A stretch of DNA of 64,000 nucleotides from Gemmataceae bacterium. GTDB lineage: Bacteria; Planctomycetota; Planctomycetia; Gemmatales; Gemmataceae. The position numbers were made by a program, and so were the translations under genes. The number at the start of each line of letters is the position of its first letter. Position 1 is the stretch's first letter. Positions 10,131-19,829 of this stretch are shown here, piece after piece. The notes beneath the pieces were generated by a model. The model was given only the letters and a program-made list of their open reading frames with translations. It made no database searches and was not told the origin of the DNA. The stretch spans positions 1-64,000 of the forward strand of contig JALHPZ010000008.1 in the NCBI GenBank assembly GCA_022842245.1, in the 5' to 3' direction.

Positions 10131-10843
10131 TTCAACTCCTTCGCTGGCACTTTCGTTGCGTTGGTCCTCACTCCGGCGATGCGGCCGTCACGCAACGAGA
10201 TCACCCGGTCGGCCATGTCGGCGATGACGGCATTGTGGGTGATGACCGCCGTCGTCGTACCCAGGTCGCGGTTCACCTTCTCGATCGCCTCCAGAACGAG
10301 CACCCCGGTATTAACGTCCAGTGCCCCGGTCGGCTCGTCGCACAGCAGCACCTCCGGCCGCTTGGCCACCGCACGGGCAATAGCTACCCGTTGCTGCTCG
10401 CCCCCAGACAACTGCGACGGGAAGTGGTCCATGCGGTCGGCAAGCCCGACCAGCTTGATCGCCTCCTCCGGGGTCATCGGATCGCGGGCGATCTCGGTGA
10501 CGAGGGCGACGTTCTCGCGGGCGGTGAGGCTGGGGATGAGGTTGTAGAATTGAAACACGAACCCGACGTGCTCGCGGCGGTAGCGGGTGAGCCGCCCGTC
10601 GTCCCCATTCGTCAGGTCATGATCGCGGTAGCGGACCGTGCCTTCGCTCGGGGTGTCCAGGCCGCCGAGGATGTTCAGCAGGGTGGACTTGCCGCTGCCG
10701 GATGGCCCAAGCAGCACCACGAATTCGCCAGCGAATAGGTCCAGATCCACGCCACGCAGGGCGTGAACGGTCACCTCCCCCATGCGGTAGGTTTTCGTCA
10801 GCCCGCGGGCTTGGAAAACCGATTCGGGTGGGGGGGCAGTCAT
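10124..10843 (-). CDS. ABC transporter ATP-binding protein (MacB/LolD class)
   Basis: A 239-residue ATPase that powers the adjacent FtsX permease. Visible motifs are Walker [10 protein letters not shown], the Q-loop [17 protein letters not shown] typical of the LolD/MacB group, the ABC signature [14 protein letters not shown], Walker [12 protein letters not shown], and a switch His in VITHN. The ATG at 10843 overlaps the stop of the upstream kinase gene in an ATGA arrangement. A longer frame upstream overlaps that gene completely and has no ATPase similarity. It is the second gene of the operon. Confidence 0.93.
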   Translation of the reverse strand: MTAPPPESVFQARGLTKTYRMGEVTVHALRGVDLDLFAGEFVVLLGPSGSGKSTLLNILGGLDTPSEGTVRYRDHDLTNGDDGRLTRYRREHVGFVFQFYNLIPSLTARENVALVTEIARDPMTPEEAIKLVGLADRMDHFPSQLSGGEQQRVAIARAVAKRPEVLLCDEPTGALDVNTGVLVLEAIEKVNRDLGTTTAVITHNAVIADMADRVISLRDGRIAGVRTNATKVPAKELKW

Positions 10844-12414
10844 GCGATCAGCCTGTTCTCTCGTAGTCGATCCCGCACCCGCTGGGTGGCCGGTTCGACC
10901 CCCGCGTCGGTTGCCACCTGCAACACCCGGCCTTGCCACGACTGGGCGGGGCTGGTCCACCGTTCTGCCGCCCAACGATTCACCTCCCACCCGGCGTCCG
11001 ACGCATCTCCGTGGCGGGTGGCCAGCCGCTCGCGGACCACCTCCTCCGCGGCCTCGCACACCACCAGCAGCCGGGGCACCGCCAGTCGGTCGGCAAGTTC
11101 GGAGAACGGCTCGCGGGTCGCATCGTCACGGAAGTTGGCGTCCACAATCACACGTCGGCCGACCAGGAGTTCGGCCTCGGCCCGCTTCAAACACTCGGCG
11201 TACACACGCCCAGACAGCTCCGCTGAATAAGTCCCTTCGCCAGGTGCGGACGGGGCCGTATCGGGGAACACTTCACGGCGCACTTCGTCCGACCGAATAA
11301 CGACGAACCCGTCCCTCGCCAACTGTCGGGAGAGCGTGCTCTTTCCAGTACCGGGCAGGCCCCCGACGAGCACCAGCGCCGGGCGGCGGTGCGGCTCCTC
11401 CAGACTCCCGAGCGCGAGCAGCCAGTGTCCCCGGGCGAGCCGGCGGTTCGCCTCCCGGTCGGCCGCCGGCACCTCCGCCTCTCGCGCAGTCAGCCCTTCC
11501 ACCTTGGCCCGAACCACCGCCCGGTACGCGGTGTAGAACGGCAGTAGTCGACGGCCCTCGTCGTCTCCGGTTGCTCGAAAGTAGGCGGTGGCAAACGCGG
11601 CGGAGAGGTCGGCTCGGCCGCGAAACGTCAGGTCCATCGTCAGAAACGCGGCGTCGGCGACCGGGTCACTCGCCCGGAACCGCTCCGCGAACTCGACGCA
11701 ATCGATCACGACCAAGTCGTGTGGCGGCGGGCGGTCCGGCAGCAGGTAGACATGATCCAGGTGCAGGTCGCCGTGTCCGTCCCGTGGCAACCCGCGAGCG
11801 GCCCTGGCATCCATCAGAGGGCCGAGCAAGTTCAGGTGCTGCTCGGTCAATTCACGCACACGGTCGAACACGACTCGCTCGACCGTGACCCCCACCTCCG
11901 GCTCGGCCTCAGTGAAGTTCGCTCGAGCGTTGCCGGCCACCACCTCGAACCGGCCAAACGCCGCCACCCTCGGCCCGCCGTCCGCCTGGCTGTGGAAGTT
12001 GGCCACCAGTTCGGCCACCCGCGCTACCTGCGTAACGGTCAATTCATTCCGCCGCAACCGGTCGAGCAGCGTCACCCCCTCGGGCAACCGCCGCATTTTC
12101 ACCGCCCACTCGACAGCTTCGCCGTCGCCATCCATCCGCAACCCGTACTGGTGATCCGTCACCGCGACGACGCCGAGGTAAACGTCCGGGGCGAGGCGGC
12201 GGTTCAGCCGTACCTCTTCCCGGCAGTCGTGAAGACGGCGGTCGAGTGTCGAGAGGTCGACGAATCCGAGTTGGACAGGTTTGTGGACTTTGTACGCGAA
12301 CTCGCCAGAAAGGAACACAACCGAGATATGCGTCTGAATCATCCGCACGTCGGTGGACGGGTGCGGGTAGGCGGTCGGTCGGGACAGGCCATCGATTAAT
12401 CGGGGGAGGTCCAT
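10840..12414 (-). CDS. Aminoglycoside-phosphotransferase-like / P-loop kinase fusion protein
   Basis: A 524-residue two-domain protein of the COG2187+COG0645 type. Residues 1 to about 330 resemble aminoglycoside/choline kinases: FAYKVHKPV with a candidate ATP-binding Lys, the catalytic-loop motif HGDLHLDH at 214-221, and the metal-binding IDCVEF at 237-242. Residues about 345-524 form a P-loop kinase with [10 protein letters not shown] at 351-360 and an [13 protein letters not shown] segment, like gluconate kinase, zeta toxin or chloramphenicol phosphotransferase folds. The substrate is unknown and resistance activity should not be assumed. It is the first gene of the operon and overlaps the ABC ATPase by 4 nt. 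Confidence 0.82.
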   Translation of the reverse strand: MDLPRLIDGLSRPTAYPHPSTDVRMIQTHISVVFLSGEFAYKVHKPVQLGFVDLSTLDRRLHDCREEVRLNRRLAPDVYLGVVAVTDHQYGLRMDGDGEAVEWAVKMRRLPEGVTLLDRLRRNELTVTQVARVAELVANFHSQADGGPRVAAFGRFEVVAGNARANFTEAEPEVGVTVERVVFDRVRELTEQHLNLLGPLMDARAARGLPRDGHGDLHLDHVYLLPDRPPPHDLVVIDCVEFAERFRASDPVADAAFLTMDLTFRGRADLSAAFATAYFRATGDDEGRRLLPFYTAYRAVVRAKVEGLTAREAEVPAADREANRRLARGHWLLALGSLEEPHRRPALVLVGGLPGTGKSTLSRQLARDGFVVIRSDEVRREVFPDTAPSAPGEGTYSAELSGRVYAECLKRAEAELLVGRRVIVDANFRDDATREPFSELADRLAVPRLLVVCEAAEEVVRERLATRHGDASDAGWEVNRWAAERWTSPAQSWQGRVLQVATDAGVEPATQRVRDRLRENRLIA

Positions 12415-12969
12415 GTTCCGTGCGGTCTTTCCCAGTTGACTGGGAGCGGAGAGCTTCGGTGCCAGTTTCAGTCCGCACTCTTACCTGGTCAAGCACATTC
12501 TCCCGTCCATGATTCTTTTGGTACCTTTCAGTGCAGTGCCCCGAACCCACTCGGACCGCCTTAACAACCCGCTCCAAGCCCGATCCGGCCTCAGGAACTG
12601 CATTCGGTCCATATTGCCTCAGCCGGCAAGTCGCCCGTACCGGATTTGGTACCGATCGACAGAACAACGTTCGACAAAGCGTCCGCCGCCCAGGCAAGTC
12701 GAGTGGTCTGCGAACGGCCAATCTGATTGCTTAGCGACCAAACGGTCCGGTTTGGGGCAAAATACCAACGATCGACACGTCGAAGTAAAGTCGAATTCTG
12801 TGCGATTTCTGCTTACAGCGTCCTCCTGATCCGGATTGTGGCGCGCGATTTGCCTCTCCATCCAAAGTCGCGAACGTCCATGCCGCCAAGCGATTCGCCA
12901 TCCGCGTCGTCCAAGAAGTTGGTCACGTTACGTCGTGGCTAACGTTCGAAGTTCCAACCCGAAACCGCC
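12415..12969. promoter_or_regulatory. Divergent intergenic region between kinase/ABC operon and RND operon
   Basis: A 555-bp gap with no credible gene, lying between two operons transcribed away from each other, so promoters for both should be here. Two small inverted repeats are visible: CCCAG-TTGA-CTGGG at 12431-12444, about 20 bp upstream of the kinase start, and CCAAAC-GGTCCG-GTTTGG at 12738-12755. Either could be an operator. I searched for -24/-12 sigma-54 elements because a sigma-54 activator lies downstream. The GG...GC pairs seen near 12520 and 12713 have 11 rather than 10 nt between the doublets, so none is called. Confidence 0.45.
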
Positions 12970-14094
12970 ATGCACCATTCTTCGATCCCCACGATTGCAA
13001 TTGGGGCGATTTTCTGCCTTGTCCTGCCCGCCTGTCAGAATCGTCGGGAATCGAATGAACATCACGAGCACCACACCATCGTGGTGACCAACCCGCTGGT
13101 GAGGGATGTCGTGATTACCCAGCCCTACGTCTGTCAGATCCGATCTCGGCGGCACATCGAGGTTCGTCCGTTGCAGGAGGGCTACCTTGAGAAGATCGAG
13201 TTAAAGGAAGGCCAGGCGGTGAAGGAGGGCGATGTCCTCTTCCGGATCCTGCCAACCCTTTACAAGAAGCGGATGGAGGCGGAACAAGCCAAGGCCGAAG
13301 TGGCTCAGATCAAGTTCGAACAAGCCAAGCAGTTGGCTCGGAAGAACGTAGTGTCTCAAGTCGATCCGCAACTGGCCGAGGCCGAGTACAACGAGGCCAA
13401 AGCACGGGCGTTGCAAGCGGAAGCCGAAGTGGACTTCACCGTCATTCGGGCGAAATTCGATGGTATCGTCGACCGGCTCTTCATGCAGGAAGGTAGCTTC
13501 GTCGACAAGAAAGACGTTCTCACCACGCTGTCCGACAACGAAGTCATGTGGGTTTACTTCAACGTCCCGGAAGTCCGCTACTTAGAGTATCGGGATCACG
13601 AAAAGACACATGATGTCTCAAAGCTCACGCTCGCGGACTCGAAGATCGAACTGAACCTCGCGGATGGTCGCAAATTTTCGCAGCCCGGCAAAAACAGCCT
13701 TACGGTCGAAGGCGATGTCAACTTCGAGACCGGCAACTTCAAACTGAGGGCGGACTTTCCGAACCCCGACCGGATGCTACGCAACGGGCAGACCGGCACC
13801 CTGCATGTTCACCGAGAAATCCGACAAGCGATCGTCATTCCACAGCGGGCCACCTTCGAGATTCTCGACAAGATGTACGTCCGCGTGATTGGCGAAGACA
13901 AGGTGGTGCACCAGCGCGCGATCACGATCGCCCATGAACTGGAAGACAAGTTCGTGGTTTCCGCCGGTCTGGATCCGAAGGACCAGATCATCCTCGAAGG
14001 GGTCAAGCTGGTCAAGGAAGGCGAACACGTGGAGCATTACGAATTCGAGAAAGCGGAAACGGCGATGGCGCACCAGAAGTTCCACGCGGAATAA
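12970..14094 (+). CDS. RND efflux periplasmic adaptor lipoprotein
   Basis: A 374-residue adaptor (AcrA/MexA family). The N-terminus is a lipoprotein signal with the lipobox LPAC, giving an acylated Cys22, followed by a His-rich stretch (HHEHH, about residues 31-36). Domains follow in order: a lipoyl half (VRPLQEGYLEKIELKEGQAVKEGD), an alpha-hairpin (about residues 90-145), the second lipoyl half (IRAKFDGIVDRLFMQEGSFV), then beta-barrel and membrane-proximal domains (LRNGQTGTLHV, LDPKDQIILEGVKLVKEGE). It is the first gene of the tripartite operon, and the pump gene starts 51 nt downstream. It would bridge the inner-membrane pump and the outer-membrane channel. Confidence 0.92.
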   Translation: MHHSSIPTIAIGAIFCLVLPACQNRRESNEHHEHHTIVVTNPLVRDVVITQPYVCQIRSRRHIEVRPLQEGYLEKIELKEGQAVKEGDVLFRILPTLYKKRMEAEQAKAEVAQIKFEQAKQLARKNVVSQVDPQLAEAEYNEAKARALQAEAEVDFTVIRAKFDGIVDRLFMQEGSFVDKKDVLTTLSDNEVMWVYFNVPEVRYLEYRDHEKTHDVSKLTLADSKIELNLADGRKFSQPGKNSLTVEGDVNFETGNFKLRADFPNPDRMLRNGQTGTLHVHREIRQAIVIPQRATFEILDKMYVRVIGEDKVVHQRAITIAHELEDKFVVSAGLDPKDQIILEGVKLVKEGEHVEHYEFEKAETAMAHQKFHAE

Positions 14095-14145
14095 TTCGCG
14101 TTTCCCCCGTATCCCGCCAAGACCCCGACGAGATCCGCCACCGGC

Positions 14146-17100
14146 ATGTTCACGAAAATCCTTTATCGCCCGGCGCTGGCGATTGTCATTTCCATCATCC
14201 TTCTGTTCCTCGGCGTGATGGGGATCAAGACGCTGCCGATCGCACAGTTCCCCGACATCGCTCCGCCGACCGTCTACGTGTCCATAGCCTATCCCGGCGC
14301 CAGTGCGAACGTACTGGTCGATTCGGTGCTCATTCCACTCGAGCAGTCGATCAATGGCGTACAGAACATGCGGTACATGGTCTCGGACGCCACCAGCGCC
14401 GGCGAAGCGACGATCCGGATCTTCTTCGAGCCGGGCACGGACCCGAATATCAACGTCGTAAACGTGCAGAATCGTGTCAACATCATGTTGAGCCGTCTGC
14501 CGCCGCTGGTGGTGCGGGAAGGGATTCTCGTCAGCCAGGTGGTCCCGAGCATGCTGATGTATGTGAATTTATACAGCACCGATCCGAACGCGGACCAGAA
14601 GGACCTTTATAACTTCGCCAATGTCTACGTCATGCCGCGTCTGAAGCGGATCCAGGGCATGGGTCTGCCGTGGAATCTCGGCAACCGTTCCTTTGCGATG
14701 CGGATCTGGTTGAACCCCGATCGGATGCGGGCGTACAACATTTCCGTCGAAGACGTGATGAAAGCTGTCGGGGAGCAGAGCATCATCGGCTCGCCGGGTC
14801 GCCTCGGCCAAGCCACCGGGATGACATCGCAATCAAAGGAATATGTCCTGACCTATATCGGGCGATTCAACAAGGCCGAGCAGTACGGCAACATCATTCT
14901 GCGAGCCAGCCCGGACGGCGAGATCCTCCGCCTCCGAGACATCTGCGTACCTCCAACCGAGCAGCCGGTACCGGTGGCCGCGGCAAAAGATGCCCCTCAC
15001 GCGCCGGCGGGCGACGGTCACGGCGCGAAATCGGTCGTCCAGAAAAAGCATAAGGGCATCGAGCTCGGCTCGGAGTTCTTCGACATCTATTCGGACATCA
15101 ACGGCCATCCCGCGGCGTCGATCGTCCTCAAGCAAGCGCCGGGTTCCAACGCCGCCAAGGTCATCGAAGAAATCAAGAAGGAACTCGAAACGATCAAGAA
15201 GGAGTCGTTTCCGCCGGGGATGGATTACGAACTCGCCTACGACGTCTCCCGGTTTCTCGATGCCTCGATCGAGAAAGTGCTTCACACCCTGCTCGAAGCG
15301 TTCATTCTGGTCTCGCTCGTCGTTTACATGTTTCTCGGGGACGTGCGGTCCACGCTGATCCCGATTCTCGCGGTCCCGGTGTCGCTGGTCGGGACATTCT
15401 TTTTCCTGCAAATGATGGGCCTGTCGATCAATCTCATCACGCTCTTCGCGATGGTCCTGGCGATCGGCGTCGTGGTGGACGACGCCATCGTGGTCGTCGA
15501 AGCCGTCCATGCGAAGATGGCCGCGAAACATCTGCCGCCATACGCCGCAACGAGAGAGGTGTTGCACGAGATCAGCGGAGCCATCATCGCCATCACGCTT
15601 GTGATGACGTCCGTCTTCGTCCCGGTGACATTCATCCCCGGGCCGATCGGGCAATTCTATCGCCAGTTCGGGATCACGATGGCCACGTCCATCGTCCTGT
15701 CCGGCTTGATCGCACTGACGCTCACCCCGGTGCTCTGTGCGATGATTCTTCAGCCTCACGGGCATTCGGCGAGCAATCACGCCTCGAACCACGCGAATGG
15801 TACGAAGAAACGCGGGTGGGTGAAGACGGTCTTGTTCGCGATTGCCGGGCTGGCGATTCTGGCGGGCATCACCTACCTCGCCTATGAATTGTGGGGGCCG
15901 ATCGGTTTTGGTCTGATCCTGATGCCACTCGTACGGAAGTCGTTCGACCGAGCGGTTGAAAAGGTCACCGGGGTTTATGCGGGAATCGTCAAACGCGTCG
16001 CGGTTCGGCGACTGTTCACCATTATCGTCGTTGGCGGATTTATCGCCGGCACCGTCGGCGTCAACCTGAAGCTTCCCACCGGTTTCATTCCCGGCGAGGA
16101 CCAGGGGATCATCTACGCCGTTCTCCAGACCCCGGCCGGGTCCACGCTCGAGTACACCAATGCCAAGTCCCAGGAATTGGAGCATATCGCGAAGACGGAG
16201 TTTCCCGACGAAATCGTCTCCGTGACCTCGCTAGCCGGTTACGAGATCCTGACCGAAGGTCGCGGTTCGAACGCCGGGACCTGCATCATCAGTCTGAAAG
16301 ACTGGAAGGACCGTAAGCGGACCGCACGGGAAATCATTGCGTCGCTGGAAGAAAAATGCAGTCATATGAGCAGCGTGAAACTCGAATTCTTCGAGCCGCC
16401 GGCCGTCCCCGGCTTCGGCGCTGCCGGCGGGTTTTCGATTCGAATCCTCGACCAGACGCAGTCGAGCGTCGCGGACTACAATAAACTTGGCGACGTAACC
16501 GATACGTTCATGGCGGCCTTGAAGAAGCGCCCGGAAGTGCAAAACCTGTTCACTTTCTACACGGCCGACTATCCCCAGTATGAGTTGATCATCAACTACG
16601 ACATTGCCATGCAGAAAGGCGTGTCGATCGAGGCCTCGCTGAACAACCTCAATATTCTGGTGGGCAGCACCTACGAACAAGGTTTCATCCTCTTCAACCA
16701 GTTCTACAAGGTCTATGTCCAGGCCTGGCCGCAGTTCCGTCGGATGCCGGAGGACCTCGGCAACATGTTCGTCAAGAACGAAAAGGGCGAGATGGTTCCG
16801 TATTCGGCGTTTATGAAGATCCAGAAACAACAAGGCTTGAACGAAATCACCCGTTACAACCTGTACCCGTCCGCCGCCATTCAAGGCGCTCCGTCGCCGG
16901 GGTTCAGCAGTGGGCAGGCGCTTCAAACCATCCGCGAAGTCGCCGCGCAGACCCTGCCCCCAGGTTACGGCCTCGGCTGGGAAGGGATCTCGTACGATGA
17001 GTCGAAAAAGGGGTTGGAAGTCGAGGTGCCAAAACTCGGACTGATCGAGGTCAGTCAGGCGATCGCGATCTTCATGATCGTCGTCGTCTTCGTCTACCTC

Positions 17101-17670
17101 GTTCTCGTCGGCCAGTATGAGAGTTTCATCCTGCCGCTCGCCGTGATACTGTCATTGCCGATCGGGGTCTTCGGCGCGTTCGTCTCACTCCAAGCGATGG
17201 GGTTGTCGAACGACGTTTACGCACAAATCGGCCTGATCATGCTCGTCGGATTGCTTGGCAAGAACGCGATCCTGATCGTGGAATTCGCGGTTCAGCGACG
17301 TCACGAAGGGCAATCGCTTCTCGATTCGGCCGTCGAAGGCGCCAAACTGCGATTCCGACCGATTCAGATGACGTCGTTCGCCTTCATCGCCGGTCTCATC
17401 CCGCTGGTTGTTGCGACTGGAGCCGGGGCGATTGGGAACCGCACCATCGGCACCACGGGCGTCGGCGGCATGCTCTTCGGCACGGTCCTGGGAGTGCTTG
17501 CCATCCCTGGCTTGTACTATTTCTTCGCCAAGATTGCGGACGGACGAAAACTGCTCCAGGACGAGACGGACGAACCGCTCTCGGAAATGCTCGAACATCC
17601 TTCAGAGCCGATTCTGCTCTCGAAAGCCGAACCAAGGGAAACTGAGCCGAAACGAGAGAATCCGCACTGA
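14146..17670 (+). CDS. RND (HAE1/AcrB-type) multidrug efflux pump, inner-membrane subunit
   Basis: A 1174-residue proton-driven exporter. It has the typical N-terminus (MFTKILYRPALAIVISIILLF... IAQFPDIAPPTVYVSIAYPGA), twelve predicted helices in two halves, and the paired Asp in helix 4 (AIGVVVDDAIVVVEAVH) needed for proton relay. It is about 120 residues longer than E. coli AcrB. Extra sequence is visible around residues 280-305 (Ala/Lys/His-rich, in the porter region), and a hydrophilic Ser/Asn/His-rich loop plus additional hydrophobic segment lies near residues 540-600 (HGHSASNHASNHANG, then LFAIAGLAILAGITYLAYEL). The C-terminal tail is Glu/Pro/Lys-rich. Substrates cannot be predicted. Confidence 0.94.
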   Translation: MFTKILYRPALAIVISIILLFLGVMGIKTLPIAQFPDIAPPTVYVSIAYPGASANVLVDSVLIPLEQSINGVQNMRYMVSDATSAGEATIRIFFEPGTDPNINVVNVQNRVNIMLSRLPPLVVREGILVSQVVPSMLMYVNLYSTDPNADQKDLYNFANVYVMPRLKRIQGMGLPWNLGNRSFAMRIWLNPDRMRAYNISVEDVMKAVGEQSIIGSPGRLGQATGMTSQSKEYVLTYIGRFNKAEQYGNIILRASPDGEILRLRDICVPPTEQPVPVAAAKDAPHAPAGDGHGAKSVVQKKHKGIELGSEFFDIYSDINGHPAASIVLKQAPGSNAAKVIEEIKKELETIKKESFPPGMDYELAYDVSRFLDASIEKVLHTLLEAFILVSLVVYMFLGDVRSTLIPILAVPVSLVGTFFFLQMMGLSINLITLFAMVLAIGVVVDDAIVVVEAVHAKMAAKHLPPYAATREVLHEISGAIIAITLVMTSVFVPVTFIPGPIGQFYRQFGITMATSIVLSGLIALTLTPVLCAMILQPHGHSASNHASNHANGTKKRGWVKTVLFAIAGLAILAGITYLAYELWGPIGFGLILMPLVRKSFDRAVEKVTGVYAGIVKRVAVRRLFTIIVVGGFIAGTVGVNLKLPTGFIPGEDQGIIYAVLQTPAGSTLEYTNAKSQELEHIAKTEFPDEIVSVTSLAGYEILTEGRGSNAGTCIISLKDWKDRKRTAREIIASLEEKCSHMSSVKLEFFEPPAVPGFGAAGGFSIRILDQTQSSVADYNKLGDVTDTFMAALKKRPEVQNLFTFYTADYPQYELIINYDIAMQKGVSIEASLNNLNILVGSTYEQGFILFNQFYKVYVQAWPQFRRMPEDLGNMFVKNEKGEMVPYSAFMKIQKQQGLNEITRYNLYPSAAIQGAPSPGFSSGQALQTIREVAAQTLPPGYGLGWEGISYDESKKGLEVEVPKLGLIEVSQAIAIFMIVVVFVYLVLVGQYESFILPLAVILSLPIGVFGAFVSLQAMGLSNDVYAQIGLIMLVGLLGKNAILIVEFAVQRRHEGQSLLDSAVEGAKLRFRPIQMTSFAFIAGLIPLVVATGAGAIGNRTIGTTGVGGMLFGTVLGVLAIPGLYYFFAKIADGRKLLQDETDEPLSEMLEHPSEPILLSKAEPRETEPKRENPH

Positions 17671-17861
17671 CGGGATGGTTTAGGAAAAACCCAATTGGTG
17701 TCCGCGATCTATCTATCGGCGGAGGACAACTGCGCATCCTTCGAAGAACACCCAGACCCGGCCTTTCCCGCAATCTCATCCCATTTCGTCTGTTCTCCAT
17801 TTAACGGATATGCCGATGGTAGGGATACCGCCAAGCGCACCTTTATCCAAGGATGAGGTCG

Positions 17862-19586
17862 ATGAACGTTTTCGAACGTATCATTCTCGCTAATCGTGCG
17901 CATCGTCGGATCGGGCGAGCGGCGATTTGTGGACTCGTTCTCGGTTTGCCGGCGTGCCACATACCGGCACAGCGCCAGGCCGAGGCCGGGCCGGAACTGC
18001 CGGCCAGTTTCTCCAATCTCGCGTCCGCTCCAAAGAGCGAGGCGATCCCTCGCTTGGGCACCAGTGCGGCCACGACGGCCGCAAACCCCGAGTCCGGCAA
18101 CCCCATCAGCGGGGCGGTGCTGATTCTGGCCGGAGGCACCGTGGTGGGGTCCGTTGCGGGTGCGACGCTGACCCCTGCGAGCGCGACCGCCGTGGAGGCC
18201 GCCGGCTCCGCACCGGGCAGCGTGCCGCGTACCGGCAGTTCGGCCCAACTCCGCGTGGAAGATTACTACAGCGACCCCCTCCTGCTCGATCTGATCCAGA
18301 AGGCAGTCGCCGGAAACCGGGAATTGAAATTACTGGAACAGGAAGTCCAGATTGCCAACAACGAAGTCCTGTCCCGACGGGGAGCGTATCTGCCTTCCGT
18401 CCGGATCGGCGGAGGTGGTGGTGTCGAGAAGACGAGCCGTTTCACCCGGAACGGAGCGGTCGAGGAACAACTCCTGTTGCCACCCGGTCGGACATTCCCG
18501 GACCCGCTGCCGAATACCCGAATGGGTCTGGATATCGACTGGCAACTGGATATCTGGCGGCAACTGCGGAACTCCCGGGATGCCGCCATCCAGCAATTCC
18601 AAGCGGCAATTGAACGCCGGAATTTCTTCGTGACGCGTCTCGTGGCCGAGGTGGCTCAAAACTATTACGAGTTGATGGCGCTGGACAAGCGGATGGAGAA
18701 CCTGAATCAAACCATCAAGTTGCAGGAGCAGAGTCTGGAACTGGCCAAGGCCAAGAAAGACGCGGCCCGCGGCACCGAATTGGCGGTGCAACGTTTCCAG
18801 GCGGAAGTCCGGAAGAATCAAAGCGAACGGCTCGTCGTACAACAGGATATCCTTGAAGCCGAGAATCGCATTCATGTGCTACTCAACCGATACCCGGAAC
18901 CGATTGCCCGCGCCTCGGCGACGTTTTTTGACTTGAATCTGCAATCGTTGAACGTGGGCTTCCCGGCGCAGTTGCTCCAGAACCGACCCGACATACGCAA
19001 GGCCGAGCGTGAGATGGCGGCGGCCGGGTTAGACGTGAAAGTCGCCCGTGCCCGTTTCTACCCGTCGCTGTCGATAACGGCCGGCGTCGGATATGAGGCG
19101 TTCAATCCCCGTTATTTGTTCCGTCCGGAGGCCTTCGCCGCGGGCGTCGCCGGCAATCTTGTTGCGCCGCTGATCAACAAGAAGGCCATCCAGGCGGATT
19201 ACCTCACGGCGAATGCCCGGCAGTTGCAGGCGATCTACGAATACCAGCGCACCGTTCTCAACGCCTACACCGAGGTCGTCAACCGCGTCTCGATGGCCGA
19301 CAATTATCGACAAAGCGTCGAACTCAAGCAGCTGCAATTGAAGGCGTTGGAGGCGTCGGTGACATCCGCGACGGATCTCTTCCAGAATGCGCGGGCCGAG
19401 TACATCGAGGTCCTCTTCGCCCAGCGCGACCTGATGGAAGCGCGAATGGAATTGATTGAAACGAAACGGCAGCAACTATCCGCCATCGTCACCGCGTTCC
19501 AGGCGTTGGGCGGTGGTGGAACCTATGCCCCGCCCCCGACCCTCGCGACGGCGCCCTCGCTGGGGCAACATTTCCATCGGCATTGA
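17862..19586 (+). CDS. TolC/NodT-type outer-membrane efflux lipoprotein
   Basis: A 574-residue outer-membrane factor, third gene of the RND operon (191 nt after the pump). The ATG at 17862 is preferred over 17853 because AAGG at 17849-17852 is then correctly spaced. A lipobox-like LPAC gives Cys32. An Ala/Ser/Pro-rich region of about 90 residues follows, unusually long for this family. Then come two outer-membrane-efflux repeats, with the expected YYELMALDKRMENLNQTI coiled-coil segment, QNRPDIRKAEREMAAAGLDV, and a second helical repeat (YRQSVELKQLQLKALEASV). It should form the trimeric exit duct. Confidence 0.9.
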   Translation: MNVFERIILANRAHRRIGRAAICGLVLGLPACHIPAQRQAEAGPELPASFSNLASAPKSEAIPRLGTSAATTAANPESGNPISGAVLILAGGTVVGSVAGATLTPASATAVEAAGSAPGSVPRTGSSAQLRVEDYYSDPLLLDLIQKAVAGNRELKLLEQEVQIANNEVLSRRGAYLPSVRIGGGGGVEKTSRFTRNGAVEEQLLLPPGRTFPDPLPNTRMGLDIDWQLDIWRQLRNSRDAAIQQFQAAIERRNFFVTRLVAEVAQNYYELMALDKRMENLNQTIKLQEQSLELAKAKKDAARGTELAVQRFQAEVRKNQSERLVVQQDILEAENRIHVLLNRYPEPIARASATFFDLNLQSLNVGFPAQLLQNRPDIRKAEREMAAAGLDVKVARARFYPSLSITAGVGYEAFNPRYLFRPEAFAAGVAGNLVAPLINKKAIQADYLTANARQLQAIYEYQRTVLNAYTEVVNRVSMADNYRQSVELKQLQLKALEASVTSATDLFQNARAEYIEVLFAQRDLMEARMELIETKRQQLSAIVTAFQALGGGGTYAPPPTLATAPSLGQHFHRH

Positions 19587-19829
19587 TTTGTTCGAGTCGA
19601 ACGGATCGGCGCAAGACGAGTCCCCGAAAGTCCCCGCCGTGGCAGACCATCTTCAATCCGCTCGACATCCGCCAAGACTGAGCGGACCGACGATTTTCGC
19701 ACGGCGGGGGCTTTCGAGGACGTTTGCGTCGATGAAGCGTGATGCACGCGGGATGCCAGCCGGCAAAAAATCGTCGACCGTCGAAAATGACGGGAATTCG
19801 GGATCGGGTCCGACGAAGGGTGTGGTCGT

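Noticed and set aside
12515..12730. Candidate sigma-54 promoters upstream of the RND operon
   Set aside because: The GG and GC doublets are 11 rather than 10 nt apart and the flanking consensus bases are poor.
12509..12829. Small open frames in the gap between the kinase operon and the RND adaptor
   Set aside because: No family, no ribosome binding site, and frames on both strands overlap, typical of chance openings in GC-rich DNA.
14833..16185. 450-codon minus-strand frame opposite the RND pump
   Set aside because: Charged low-complexity shadow of a clear efflux pump gene.
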